From positions 915,375 through 979,374 of the forward strand of contig NMRA01000073.1 in NCBI GenBank assembly GCA_002633005.1: a stretch of 64,000 nucleotides of DNA, given 5' to 3'. This DNA comes from Phoronis australis (taxonomy: Eukaryota > Phoronida > Phoronidae). The translations under genes and the position numbers were made by a program. The notes beneath the pieces are model-generated. The model had not been told where the DNA came from and made no database searches. It worked only from the letters and a program-made list of their open reading frames with translations. This document shows, piece after piece, positions 33,772-47,613 of this stretch (positions are counted from its first letter, which is position 1; each line of letters begins with the position of its first letter).

Positions 33772-33845
33772 ATGGGAAACATATTGACTTCCTGGTCTCA
33801 GTCAAGTAGCAGCGACTCGGTGTCCAGGAATCACTTCCTATATGG
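33772..33845 (+). CDS. Candidate first exon with N-myristoylation motif
   Basis: ATG opens MGNILTSWSQSSSSDSVSRN, a Gly-2/Ser-rich start fitting an N-myristoylation signal. The exon ends at a strong donor, TATATGG|GTAAGACC, in phase 2. Downstream partner exons with a matching phase were not found before 41 kb. Confidence 0.35.
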
Positions 33846-34646
33846 GTAAGACCACTTTAAAACAATTTTATAACGGTCAGTGATCTAAAGCAACTGTCAG
33901 AATGCTGGTTATTGATAATTTTGATTAGTTTGCTTGCCATTAAAAAATTCCACTCGCGTGGCTGTCCCTTAGAATGGTGTTACTGCGTTGTATGCAGAAT
34001 TTATTGACGAGATCATTGATGCTGGAGCATAAAATAGCTACGTATTGTAGTAAAAATTGGTTTAAATAGTCTCCGGTTTCATAATAACATGACCGAATAA
34101 TGTAATGAACACAGGCTACGGTGTATTCGTCTTCACAGGTATGAACGAATGTGCCAGCTATGCTTCTTGCCCCCCGGGGCTGTCTGCCTTTGTTCTCATG
34201 ACGTTCCGTTACCAATACTGCACCATTGCTCGGAGGCATTGAAGCATTCGCTGATGTAATACAATAATAACCTCTTCGTCTTCATTAGCTCGAATTCAGT
34301 ACTGAACTGAAGTGCTGTGTGTCGAATAGTGTTTTGTTTAAGAATTCGTGTATTTATTCTGAAAAACGACGATATTGACTGCTGCTACTTCAGACAAAAT
34401 AACGTGTTATTTCATGTTCGAAAGGGCAATCTTATAAGGTAGATTGATCACGATACAGTCAGTTTGGGCTAGGCAGCAAAGAAAAACCGTAAGCCTCACA
34501 AATGCATCCATGGGTGAGAGCTACGTGTGCCTTTGGTACTACCGTTAAAATTGTCCAAGAGCTGAGTGAAACTAAATGTTTGTATCTTTTCTGTCTTGCC
34601 AATAAAACACTTTTTACACACACCGTTACATAAGTAGGCCCAGGTC

Positions 34647-34868
34647 ATGCTTCGGAAAAAGGGATTATTCGTGGAATATTCCGCTCCCGTGGGAATTACA
34701 ATCGATTGGACCGATATGCTACAGGAACTGAAAAAACACCCCATTCTTAGGCCAGATCCAATCACAAACACCCTCGGTATTAGTGTGAAACCTTACCCAC
34801 TGTATATAGCTTCGCAACGTCACAAAGGCCTAGTATTATTCAAGACTGACTGCATATTATGTCACTGA
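34647..34868 (+). other. 73-codon open frame, coding-like, unassigned
   Basis: MLRKKGLFVEYSAPVGITID, then MLQELKKHPILRPDPIT and a C-terminus ending TDCILCH. Composition is protein-like, and a TAG/CAG acceptor could lie just upstream, but phase does not match the exon at 33772. No family recognised. Confidence 0.25.
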
Positions 34869-37800
34869 AATATCGCGAAGCTTTTTGTCAAGATTAGTTG
34901 CGTGTATAACTCGATCTTGTGGGCACTGTTGAAACATTAGAGCCGTAGGGTCAATTGTAAAAGAAAGGCAAGCCTCTTTTTATCGTATTACTCACCTCCA
35001 GCAAAGGAAATGCACATTCATCTTCTAGTGGCAATCAAGTCTACTATTTGACGTCACGCCATGATTTTCCATTTTGGCGGGGAAATGCGTCCTGATTCTG
35101 CATTAAGTATTGTGTTCTCCCAACATTTTCTAAAACAAAATCTTCTGGGTCAGCATTATGGGTAATGTGATGCCAGGAGTAAATTCAGAAAGAGTTATGA
35201 CATTCTGATATTTTTGTTGAAAAAGGGAATATTTCCAGAGGCCAAGTTTCACGTGAAAATTGTCTGAAGTCCTTTTTCAAGAACTTGGGTTTCTTAGATT
35301 GAGTGGGTACTACCGATACCACTGTTTTGTCGACGACGGGGTCATCAACCCAGACTCGTTTCAAGGGACCGTAGAAGTATACGTACCGCACGTTGTGTAA
35401 GGCCTTGCGGTTATTGACCATGGATTATTGAAGAAGGTGGGATAAAGTGCGTGAGAGATCCACTCTTGCCTGAATACCGCCTCTCTGCAGCCATTCATTC
35501 TCGCAAGTGATCGAAGAATTTAATGTGTTTTAAGCGGCTTCACTTTGGTAGAATATGAGATATTCCCCGGTCGCATTTCAAAAACCAGTTGTTAGGTAAC
35601 GAACCGACCATAAATGACATGTCGCTCCCATCCCGGCTATTTACAAGGTCTACTATCCGAGCACGAAATAGCCTACGTCAGTACGCACAAAATCGTCTGA
35701 GCAGGTTTTTCTGAAGGAATATTATAAAAAAACACCGTTGCATATCAAACTTAACGTCTGCATCAATTTAATAAAAACATATAATGTTATTCAGAACTAC
35801 TTTTGAAGAATCCGGGGTTAATATTACTTCCATATCTCATCTCTTACTCGCGTCCCTGACTTTTGTGATCTTCATACGTTTTGTTAACTTTCACAAGGCA
35901 ATATTTAAAAAGAGGATGATGTTACCAACGTGACACACGGCTCCAGAAGTGTTTTGAAGTCGCACTTGAGTCTGATGATTAACGTTAATTACTGTAGATC
36001 TTCGTTTTGCTGACATCTCATTTAGTTCATTATAGATTATTTTCGCTTTTAGGAATCTCAGTAAATTAAAATTGTGGATTGTTTCACCAAGAAATATCAT
36101 ATAATATAAGTTGTACATCGGCCAAACCCACGCTCAAATTTTCAAAAGGCGATGCCGGAGACCTTAACGTCAGCTTGACGATTAAACAAAATAATGACTA
36201 ATGACTAAACAACTATAAATTCGCTCTTTAGAATTTATTTGATAATGTAGCTGTTGATAACGAAATGTAAACACGAATCGAAGTCACAAGCTTTGCCGTT
36301 GCATAGTAAACCATCCCGGTGTTAGTCACATTTTTAATGTGGATCAAGGGCAGTTCTGAGTCAAAACTGGCAAAATTAATCAAAATAAATACTTACCCTG
36401 AGTTTACATCGCAAGCGATATGTAATTACCATCAACAGAAAGCATGCTATAGCTGTGCGTGGTTCTTGCACATCTTTTTCGTCTGGCTGTGAAGAGACCT
36501 ACAGTTGAAAGACCGACAGATTGACGCGCGTCGATACCTGTGCAGGTAAGGTGTACACCTGTGTTGTACACGTCGACACACCACCGGCAGCAATCAATGT
36601 TTTAATGAAACTCATTTATCGGTAGACGTCATTAATATCACCAAATGTCCCTTCCAGCGATCGACGGTATTAAAAAACCTGAATCCGATCCGCCCAGACC
36701 GTGTTGACCTGAATGTACATACGCGAAGGAACTTAGTGAACCGTTCCCGGCTGTTTCCAAGTTTGATTAAGTTTGATTAAGATAAAAGTGTCCCAGACTG
36801 GTGATTACACTATACTCTCAATGGCGCTTGAACGTGTAATGAATATATCACGCGCTGTCACCATGGTGATGTATCCAAGCGCGGCAGCGGGCTTCATATC
36901 TTGAATTTTTCGTTTTTGAGCGCATGACTTTCCCTTCTCGTGACGTGAACGGTGTCGAAAGACACGATTTCGTGTTGGCGAAAATTGTTCGCGACACATT
37001 GTTACCGTAAAGTGATATTACGTCATCCGATCTGTCGTTTATTGCATCGCATGCCTAATTTACGCTCTCTTTATGCCGTGCATGACCTATCGGGCATCGA
37101 AGCCGCAGACGACGCGTCGGCAAGCAATGGTTGTATTAAAAATATACACCAGTCGTTTCACCAGACAATGGATCGTTTTGTGATTAAAGAATGATAAATT
37201 GGGGTTGTATGACATTTACCCAGTGGAGGACCATCGTAACATACCTGTTTGATATACGAGTGCTACAGTGACACGGTTATCTTAATGAATAATGCGAATT
37301 TTACTATACTGAGTCCAAAGTGTGTGTAACCGTCACGGCGCGGTACCGATTGGTGCAACGAAAAAATATTCCAAGCCTGCTTAATAGAAACATTTCAAGT
37401 ACATCCCATCAAAATTCAGTTAGAATAAAAGTTAAGTAAAAAAGAACTAAGAAATTGGGATATTCAAAGTTGGAGGACGACAGAGGCTAACCGCTACTCA
37501 CTGCCGACAGCTACGCATGTAGAAATACAAAATGTATTTCACAATTTGTTAGAAATTAAAGTTCAAATCCCCAAATTAAACCGTTCTATCATTGTTCTTT
37601 TCAAAGCGTGAACATTGTACAGGGAGTTAAACAACAGTCTTATGTTCCAATGTTCAAAATCAGTAGGCAAGCGACAGCAAGGGAAGGATCTTTATAAATG
37701 CCTGTTTTATATAAGTGACGTCATACTTGATCGCAAACTTCGGTTGATCACAAGCGCTTAGAAACGGCTGTTGACTGATTTGATAATGCTGTTGTGGGTA

Positions 37801-40800
37801 TAATCGTTTTCCCGATTTACAAAAATTCAGTTGCCTACGTAAAAATCTGAGAATTTTCAGCGAGAAAGTAACGTAGTTTCAGAATTATTTATTATCTGCG
37901 TTTTGTTCTGTGTTGTTTTAGAACAAATTACGAGTTCAGTGTAAGATCCAAGCGTGTCAAACATACGGATGATCTCAAAACATACTCCAGCACCCTCTAC
38001 ACGCTAGAACCGTGGATTCATTCGTATGAACTATGGCGTCATGAGATCAAAAATAAGACATGCATATTCTACTCGTTACTTTTTCGTACATGAGCGCGTT
38101 ATGTAGTGGTTTGTACGTGTGATTCAGTGGTTCGAGTGGCTGATTCGGAAGTTTTGGGTGATGAGTATCTGGTAACCTTGAAATCGCGCTTCCCAGTTTT
38201 TGTTATCTCATACATGTACTGTCATCACCGACGTCACCGTCAGTATGATCGTCGAGAAGGACATCAGGGTCGATCGTTATCATTCAATTACTCGGGTAGC
38301 CATCGTTGTCGTCGTAGTCGTTATGACTGTCGATGTCACCGGCCAGATATTATTAAAGGTGCAACAAACCGGTGTTCTTTATTGAAAAAGATCAGGTCTC
38401 ATCTCGTTCCTTCTATTAGAAATTTCTTATAGGCTTGAGATGAACTGACAGGCCGTCATTAGCTTTTTACCGTCCCTAATTGCTTGTTACCAATGCAGTA
38501 TGACCGTCGGGCGAAACTTGGGATTTAGTACCATTTCAAACAAAGGCTCGTAATGAAGTCATAATGTTGACGTTTTGACGTCACAGCATGGTACACAACA
38601 ACTTTGGAAATGAATGTTAGTAGAACCATTGTCTGTTTGCGTACGCAAAACACCAATTTTCTCAGCCGTACGATAAGAATATTCTGAAGCACTTTTACGT
38701 AAATCCCTGCTTCTGTAAATCTATAAAAGTACTTACACAAATTCTGGTTATTTGAAAAAGCGACGCCGTAGTATTGAGAAAAGAATACATTTCGTGAATT
38801 TTTCAACACACTGAAGCAGGCATTTCCTTCATCAGGAATACCTTGTCTAATACGTATGCCACGGGTAAATGATTGCTTAATAATTTTTAAGTGGTTTCGA
38901 GTCTTTTTGTCATTGGGATTTCAGAATATTTATTTGGTCATCATCAAAGTTTAAAGTAGTGCTCAACAAATATTATCAATGTCGATTTACAGTAGAGTAG
39001 ACAAATGTGTTTTATCAAAGAACGTATTTAATTGAATTTCTTAAAACTCGTAACAATAATTTCAACACAAAACACAGGTTTGTGTCATTTTTGGAAGCAA
39101 AAATGTCCCATTGCAGAAAAGGTAAATGTAGGCCTACAGGATTAGTTACGGTCGCGTTGCCTGTTTTCAAGAGTTTTCTTGGACTTTGAACTGACTCGTA
39201 TTCAAGCTACGCCCATTGCGAGTCAGAGAAGCCTCTTTTAGTCACCACATAATTGCGCTCAGTTTCCATTAGTCACCGCGTGCGATAAAATTACATTTAA
39301 TTTACTTGCATGAATGCCGATGACTGTGGTTTATGACTTCACGACTTATTTTTTTCTTCAGTCCCGTTATCCTTATCAAATCTTTTGTCGTTCAAATTTG
39401 TTATTATAAAGCGATACTTTTCACTCCAGCACTGAATTAAAATAGCGTGATTGCTATCCATCCTTCAGCTACCACAGCTACGAAACTGCCCGGTGCAGCA
39501 AAACAAGAAATGTCATAAAAATAATTTTGGCAATTCTGTATACACACTGCTTTACAATTAAAGTCCCTGAGCTCAATTAACATGTTTAATAAACTCAACA
39601 TGAGTGCGGGGGTTTTAAGAGGTTGGACAAATCCCAGTTCAACTTTCAAATTTATTGAATACACGTTCTGGTTTTATCTATACACTCACGACTTTGTCAA
39701 AATATTGTCATCTGCTTAATTGCTAAGGAATTGTATTTAGGACAACCATGAAAAAACTATATTCGGGCGTTGTCTGCTTGTTATCGAGATACTTGTACAT
39801 TGCGTAGCCTGAGCATACGATCTTGGCACCAAGCCAAAAAGTTCTTCAACTTGTTTGCTTTTCTTGACGCCTTGCCATTTTGCATAGTTACCAAACTTGT
39901 GTGACGTAGCAACTGATGCGTAAATTCCATAGATTGCGCGGGCCCGTACTCGGGACGTTCAGTCAGCGGATCTATGAAACGTCAACCTTCGAAGAAAGGC
40001 GCAAGGCAAGCAGTAAATTGTCCAATAAATTTTGGGAGCTAATAGCGATGGCAAGGCAACAGAATTTACCTCACCTACTATGTTAGAGGAATTGAAGACC
40101 CAAAAAATCCTGACTAACCATAGCCTAACCCCCTTTTTGGAGATGACTAAACACGCGCTGCACGGTGATGAATGTTGGTGCGCAACTCGACGTTTTTGTA
40201 TGAAACGACTCGCACTGAGGCTTTGTGTTCTCCTGTCAAGCGAACAACAATAACACGCATGTATCAAATGAGAACTCATCAGCCAAAATCCGATAACGAC
40301 TTGTCAAACCAAGTACATAAGGCCATGGGCTCCCAAGTCCAGTGGCACAACGTGGCACCTGCTTCATTAGAAGTAAATCACGCGCACGCCAACAGGTGGC
40401 GCGTAAACTGATTCGCAAAGCGTTTTATCAGTCAAAGAAACTGATTTTTGACATAGGTCGATTACACTTAACAGTTACTCCCAACGTATTCTTTATTTAT
40501 TAAAACTTTCAAACTGGCGTAAATCAATTGTTGGTTTCTTCAACGGAACGCCGCTTTAATGTAGCCGTTTGAAACAATTAAGGCGGTGTTGAAAACAGCA
40601 ATCTCACTCAGTACGTAGGAAAAGTGAAAAACACAAATCGTCGGTTGAATGCAAAACAATGCACTATGATATCGCAGGAATAATAGACTAGTTTAAAAAG
40701 ATAATTAATTACGTTAAACATAGTAAGTGCAGATAATCATTCCCTAACCACTGAAACTATTAGAATCTCTGATTCCAGTGTATCAGATATAGAGCGTTTA

Positions 40801-41608
40801 GCGAATGCCTAACGTTACTTTTGCTTAATATACCCACAAGACGCATAGTTGGGCATTTATGAATATTGCAATTTATATAACATGCCCAATTATAGATTAT
40901 GTAACTTGAGCTAGCATGCATTTTATAACATGCGTGCTACAGAATGGGGTCAAGACAGCAGCGACAAGAAATCTTTCGGCTTGCGTCAGTGTACGAGTCA
41001 GTCAAGTAAAATGATATCAGTTTTCTTGTACCATTGAAGTCGAAACAAATAAAATATTTAGAATCGCCATTTATCGATCTCCTCAAACAACGAGTAGGAC
41101 ATTTGAAATTTTCACCAACGACTTCATCAGAGTTTCTAACCAAAGGCAAAAGTAGCGAGTTAATCCTAGTTCGGCATCAAGATAATTATCTGCAACGTTT
41201 AGTTCACCTAAACACATTTCCTTCAAAATATATGCCCACTAACAGACAGCCAAACCATTCACCAAATGTTCTGCCCCGTCACAGTCCTTCAACAGTTGCT
41301 CGCATTCAGTTCAGAAATATTTCTGGTCACTCTTCTGCATTCGCGTCTCTCTATTCTGACTCGAAAACTAATAAATACATCACCGCAAACACATGTACCT
41401 TTCAGTTAGAGATAAGCATTAGAAATGACTTCCTATCTACACTAAGCTTTGATTAGGATTTAACGAACATTGATACCAACTGTGATATTGACCATAATCA
41501 TAGCATGCATGCCACTGAACAACCTTAGAAAATATACACTTCCCAAATAAAACTGTTATGTTTAAAAATAAATAACATAAGAACAACTGGATAACACAAG
41601 GTATGCCC
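34869..41608. other. Gene-poor interval
   Basis: Nothing is supported well. The better open frames are a 78-codon minus-strand one at 35185-35421 (MVNNRKALHNVRYVYF..., a true ATG) and a 140-codon plus-strand one at 41034-41456; neither has splice sites or family likeness that I can see. A short direct repeat, AAGTTTGATT, occurs at 36760. Confidence 0.35.
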
Positions 41609-42216
41609 CCTGGAGTCAATGAAATGTATCTCGCTGATTCCCTGCGTGCCGCGCCAGCAGGCAGGGAGTATCACTTAATTTTCCTCAGGAAATTTTTTTA
41701 CACCGGCGTTTCTGATTGGCTAGTCGAATTCTCAACAGGCAGCGCTTTACGCAAACAAACTGGCATGACTGATAGACTGGAGGTGTAAATGTGGTCTGTT
41801 GTACAGACCAATCGGTGCTTAAAATTTATGTTCAGGAAATGTGAAGCCTAGAAATTATGATTGCAACTTTTTTGGAATGCATCTTTCTACTGTCGATGAC
41901 TTTTGTTTACGATAGTGTGTCCTGTATTCATACAGTATGAATGACACACCGGTTAAATCGGCCAGAAAGTGTGTATGTGCTTAAAGCACGCGACTATTAA
42001 ACATCACTGCAGAAACGAAATAGTTGCTGCGACGCCACTTGCATGACAAGGCTAAAACTCGTTCACAGTCCGCCATTTTTTCACGGTGTTGTAAAGCTAA
42101 CCAATGACTGCGGAGATTACATCGACCGGCGCGTGCCACTGCTTGATACCTGCGTGCTGGCTGGGCTAAGCACGCAGGGAACCAGCGAGTAAAATGTATT
42201 TCAACTGGAAACGACA
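41609..42216. mobile_element. About 600-bp element with long imperfect TIR
   Basis: The left arm (41609-41673) includes TCGCTGATTCCCTGCGTGC; the right arm (42152-42216) carries its inverse with one mismatch (GCACGCAGGGAACCAGCGA). Similarity extends about 55 bp into each arm, and each arm has a smaller GCGTGC/GCACGC hairpin. No coding region inside. Confidence 0.6.
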
Positions 42217-42694
42217 CCTTTTGGCCACTTTCAAGGATTTTGCAAATGCAATAACGTAAGAAAGGGAACGTTGGAAATAGTTGAATCTGCAACCTCCCGA
42301 GAAATAACTGTTCGGAAATTTATAGAAAATTAACAACGGCGCTATAACACATGAAAAAGAACGTGAGGAAAACTGTAACCGTTTAAGGGGATTGAGTAGT
42401 TACCTATAGGCGACCTGTTTGTGTTTGCAGACGATAAGTAACAGAGGAAAGTGACGAACACTCCTGGAACACACTAGAATCTGGTTACGTGACAACGAAA
42501 GCTCCGACTGGATATTCGATCCCAGACCCAATATGAATAGGGAGGCTGACCCTTCTAGAGACAACGTAGCCCTTCTGTACGTTCACGGTCTCTAGGAAAA
42601 AACTGTCTAACATCTCCAGAGAACACCAGGTGGGCCTCTATCACAAACCAGTCGGAGTGCATTGGATTACCTGTAAGACAAGTCAGACAACCAT

Positions 42695-43085
42695 AAATGC
42701 GAGGTGATATACACGATTGAAATCCGTGATTGTCCTGACAAATATGTTGGTGAAACTGTTCGGAGTCTAGGTCTAGGACTAAAAGAACACTTAAACATAA
42801 CATCTGGCAACTCTACAGCATTAGGACAACACCGCATAACGTTTGCAAACCTACAGTCAAACTGCTATCTAGAGAAAACAAAGAAGTTGTGGAAGTCATG
42901 AGCAATAAACCAAAATTGAACAGAAACAGCGCCTGAACTACCAGCTATTTATCAGCGCCTCCTCGCAAGTAATAACCACCAGGTGGTGTTGGACAACCAC
43001 CAAGGACCACCCACTGGTGACCATGTGACATGAAGATTCCCGCCAGGCTCCGACGAAGGGCCCAGAACGGGTCGCCGATAGGTAA
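42695..43085 (+). mobile_element. Penelope-like retroelement 3' relic (GIY-YIG domain)
   Basis: The frame KCEVIYTIEIRDCPDKYVG, ETVRSLGLGLKEH and TALGQHR matches the GIY-YIG endonuclease region of Penelope-like elements (VIY..KYVGET.R..LKEH). After a stop and a one-base shift comes the family's tail signature LNRNSA..ELPAIYQRLL, then CCGACGAAGGGCCCAGAACGG as in PLE 3' ends. The reverse transcriptase upstream is not recognisable. Dead copy. Confidence 0.75.
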
Positions 43086-43698
43086 CTACTAAAATCTCCT
43101 ATACTATGTGATGGAGCCAGCTATGAACGTTCATTCTGTCGTTATAATCGCTTTAGTAAAACAATGCCACAGTCAAACAACTTACAGTCTCTGGTGGAAA
43201 ATTTATGTTATAAAGGTCAAAGTTGTATGTTTTGGCATTTCCAATACTTAATACTTTTAACCTGAACCTTTAAAGCTGCATTTTGTCCCGTTTAGTGACT
43301 ATAAAAATCGAATTACGTTACTTACTCTCTTACAATCGTTCACGTAAACATACATTGTTACCCTAACAGATTCCATTTCCTTTACCAATAGGCCTACTAT
43401 CATTGAAACCATGGGCAACTCAACAAAACGCTTCACTATGTATTGGGTTGGCCAACCATACGGATCACAAATGGCGCGTGAGAGCATTACCTGTCACTTG
43501 AGTTGGTAACAAAATGGAATCCTTTCACGGTAAGGAATATTTCGCATGAATTTCTGACGGCCTATTTGATTTTTTGTTTTCAGCCAGCTAAACAGGGCGA
43601 AATACAGCATAATTTCAGTTACCGAATGGGGACACCGTCACTTACTTCAAATTTAACAGGAATGATTCGTGCATGCTGGTAGCATGAAAACACAATAG

Positions 43699-43701
<3 letters not shown>

Positions 43702-43775
<74 letters not shown>

Positions 43776-43790
43776 CGCCTGTGTGCACAA
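43702..43790. repeat. (GT)n microsatellite
   Basis: Interrupted GT run; a second shorter one at 43821-43850 is part of a roughly 75-bp imperfect duplication (both followed by ATGCGACTC.ATAGAAA). Confidence 0.95.
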
Positions 43791-43920
43791 AATGCGACTC
43801 CATAGAAAACTAAAATATAAAGTGTGTGCGTGTGCGTGCGTCTGTGTGTACAAGATGCGACTCAATAGAAAGCCAGAAGCGAAGCTGCGTTTGCATTCGA
43901 GTAAAATATAAAGCAGTAAT

Positions 43921-44073
43921 CAGTGGCGGATTTAGATGGGAGCCAAGGGGGCCATGGCCCCCCTTAAATTTCTCCCAGATTATATTTTGCGGTGCGAGTG
44001 TCTGACGTACAAAATCCTGGCTAATACTCTGTCCTGGTCCCCTCCCCAACTCAAAATCCTGGATCCGCCCCTG
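43921..44073. mobile_element. 153-bp CAGTGGCGGAT MITE
   Basis: CAGTGGCGGATTTAGATGGG at the left, CCTGGATCCGCCCCTG at the right; CAGTAAT occurs on both sides, four bases out on the right. Same family as 28508 and 30976. Confidence 0.75.
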
Positions 44074-44084
44074 GAAACAGTAAT

Positions 44085-44155
44085 ATCGTAGTAATACTAT
44101 CCTCATCATCAGCAACAATAGTAGAATCAGTAGTAATAGTAGCGCCGAAGCGGGG
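44085..44155. repeat. Imperfect AGTAATAGT-type low-complexity run
   Basis: Mixed ATC/AGT/AAT trinucleotides; open frames across it are artefacts. Confidence 0.7.
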
Positions 44156-44219
44156 GGGGAATGTAGTAATAAGAGGAACAGTATTAGGAGTGGCACTCAG
44201 GTGTTGGTTAAAGTAACGT

Positions 44220-46547
44220 AATACTTTTATTCGAGTTCAAAACATGATAAGTCAATGTTCCCGGGGTTACTTACTTAGATGATACAGCACGGAATGAGCC
44301 GCTCTTAAATGCGCATTCTCAACAAGAAAAGCAATTTTAAGCAGCAGCCCGGAAACCAGTCATGATCTACATGTAGCTGGGCAGTTGCAGCCGTGCAGCT
44401 TGCCGCTGAAACAAGTACAACGGCGGTAAGTGGCACTACATTTTGATCGCATTTATGTGGTAAAGATTCCAACCTTGATTTCAGCGAATGTCTCGCAGAC
44501 AACCGCGAGAACTGGCGAGAATGGTATCACATGACAACGGATTTTGTTGTTTTACAGCTAATAACTTCAAGAAGTCTATCGTCGAAAAATAATCCCATAA
44601 ATCCGTTTTCGGCCGTAAAACCAATAACGTCCCAGCCTGTAAATTGAAAGGCCTTTTTTCCGTTAAAATTCCTTACTGAAGGGTTTCTGTTTGGGTTGGA
44701 GCATAATAAAAGGGACATTTTCCAACAAAACTCTACAATATAATTTTCTATTTCATCGTTCAGTTTTAATTGAATAATTAGATAAGTATTTTGAAGAATT
44801 TAATCCTCTAACCGTGACATCATGTTGCAAGAAAAATCACTATGAAAGTATGACTTCCGTAGAAGTTGCAAACACACGGGACCATTCAATCGTGCTTACT
44901 CTCCCAATGGCTTGAGTTTCATCTTGACTAATCTCTAAATGAGAAAGTGCCCCCCGGGCCAGACTCTTATATTCGTTTTATTTAAATTCTAATATATGAA
45001 ATGTATATCCTTTACCCGTATGAATTACAGTGCCTGAACGTCTAAAGTCACGATTCCAGTCACATGGCGAAGTTTATAAACATATTGTTGTGATAAGTTG
45101 TTTTTTTAAATAAAGGTTTACGTCTTTCACATTTAACTTTCTAGTAGACAAGGCTTAGTATACTCAAGGAGTATATTACGGTGTCAGAACGTACCTGCCT
45201 TCACGTACGTAGTCGTATGTACCATCATGTAATCATAAACCATATCATTTAATAACCTATTCGATTCAACATAGCTCGCAGCAATATCATCTGCATTAAA
45301 GTATTGTGTGTGAGTCCGTACGAAGCTTCGGGCTCAATACTTTAATATGGCAGACGTGGGTATATCGATTTGTGCGATCCCATGTCGCTGACAAGCAACG
45401 ACCAAAATTTCTTGTCAAAGCACCTTGCCTACTGTAAGCATTTGCAATTTCCTGCTATTCACAACAAAGTGACCGACACATTCCATGCTATACGACGGTT
45501 GTACACTGTTGTGTCAAGTTGTCAACTGTAACAAATTGGTTTCAATTGTGTGTAACTCTAGAAAAACGGTTGCTAACTTGGGGACACCGTATTTTAGAAA
45601 TGGATGGTCACATTCAAGTGAAGCACCAGTTACTATGATCGAGGTATGATACTTCGACCCACAATCTCAAAAGTAGTTGTGCTTAATTCCACCAGCCCAT
45701 TCAAACACAATTTTGTGCACGAACTTCCTAAAAACAGGGACTCAACAAACCACAGCCTTCTTTTTGGTAGCCTTCTGATTGGTCATACCGGGAAAGTCAT
45801 GCCCTTACACAGCGCTCAATTTGGCGACCTGTAGGTTACCACTGCGACCCTAGATTGTGTTTGGCGACCTCGGAAAATCTAAAACCTCCGCGAAGTCGCC
45901 ACAGCGGTATTAGTCATGCAATAATTCCACTCTAAATTCATTTCAAATTTCGTGCTTACTTCTAAACTTTAAATTACTAACAGTTTCCCCAGATTCGTTA
46001 TCTTTCATTCACAATTGTTTCGTTTACTTCGTGAAATCAGTGCATTTGCCAGCAGTCAGCACATATGAAACGCGCTTAAATTACAAAAGGAAGTAAGCAA
46101 ACGAAAGTCGAGATTGTTCAACAAAAATCGGCCAAGAAGATCGGTTAAATACACGCCACCAGTGCATGTTATTTCTGTGTTCAATTTTCTGTCCGTTGGC
46201 GGGAAGAATTGAGTTAGAAAACGAATATATATTAACGGGAGAAATTGGAGAGGTATGCATAAGATTCTGAAAATGAGTCACTGTCACGACCAGTAGATTT
46301 TCGTTTTGAAAGTCCTACAACTAAAGTTTACACATGCGCAGTCATGATGAAACATCTCATTGGTTAAATTTGAAACTCGGAAAATACTCAAGAATTTTTC
46401 GGATGCCCAAATTTGAGGCTACGAAAACACTCGAGGAATTCGGTATCATACGACCTACCTTGGTTGTTATCGTATCTTCAAATTCACCCTTCACCCTTCG
46501 GAGTTAAACATTATGTGCACATGTACAAAATTCATTTATACAGACAT
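44220..46547. other. Gene-free interval
   Basis: No exon or repeat stands out. A short stretch near 45825-45905 repeats GGCGACCT and may be a remnant of the CAGGGCTCGAC transposon family. Confidence 0.35.
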
Positions 46548-46676
46548 GCATGGGCGGCGCACCATAATGGGATGAGGAGGCTATAGCCCCCCACTTCTCC
46601 CATGGACTATGGGCGGTGCGCCACAGTGGGGGGGGGGGTATAGCCCCACTTTTTTCAGTTTTGCGCCGCCCATGAC
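46548..46676. mobile_element. GC-rich MITE with GGGCGGCGC ends
   Basis: CATGGGCGGCGCACCATAATG at the left and TTTTGCGCCGCCCATG at the right; the middle repeats the left half (ATGGGCGGTGCGCCACAGTGG), so it looks like two units in tandem. GCTATAGCCCC appears in both. Confidence 0.6.
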
Positions 46677-47613
46677 ATGACTGAAGTTCGCCTATGCGCA
46701 ATCATGTTCACCTCCGACAGGAAGTTTTGTTACGAACGTGTGGTGCGTCAGATGATCCGAGGGAAATCTGAAGCCGCGAAAATTCACTAGGAGTGACGAA
46801 TAGATTGAAGTTTTGACTTTCCGTAACGAATCGCTAATTCTCGTACTGCATCAGGTTACAGAGTGTTGAGTGTGATCATCTGGCCGACAAGGGAAAAAGA
46901 GGCTGAATTGGCAACTGTGAAAATAATTCGAAGCCGAAGCGCCATACTCTTGTGATTAGACTCGTGCCCCCATCAAAATGACTGCATTTGTATATAGAAG
47001 GTAGTACTGAACAGTTCGGCTGCAGCCACGGGGATTTTGCTTAGAAAAAAGGGTCTGCATTAGATTTGGCGGCTGTTTTGAGGAATGCGTTGAAAAGAAT
47101 TTCAAGAAAACTGATTTGTTTTTGCTTTTGGACTCGTATTGAATGAGAAAAAAAAAATTGTAGCCGTCACCTGCTTTTGATGCCAAATGGTGACTCTGCA
47201 GTTTGCTTTCAACCCGTCGTCTGCTGTCTGAGAAACCTGGTGCAAATTTAGGTAGCTGTCAAACAGTTCGAAATTGCTAAGTGGGCATCTGGTGAGAGGC
47301 GTAATCTGACCACATTTTTAGAATCTAGAGAGAACGAGCTTTCGAATCTGTAGTCAATATTTTTCTCGCACTTGCAGGGAAGTGATAATTTTGGGAGAAA
47401 ACTGTAAAATTTGGGGTTTTCGGTCCAATTTTTCTACGCCGGGATGATGCAGCATGTTGGGAATGGTTGATAAGGACGTGAGGAAAGGACTCGTCTACAC
47501 TTTGGTGTGGCGTCAGCACTCAAAACTTTGTAATAACTGTAGTGTGCCGACACGCTACCTAAGCGATCCCACTGGTGATTTTAGAAGGGTAACCAACTTT
47601 GCGGTTTACTTAC

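Noticed and set aside
38106-38432. 108-codon plus frame rich in Arg/His/Cys
   Set aside because: Composition follows repeated GTCGTCAC-like sequence; no family or gene structure.
43653-43911. TH- and VC-repeat frames
   Set aside because: Translations of the GT microsatellite.
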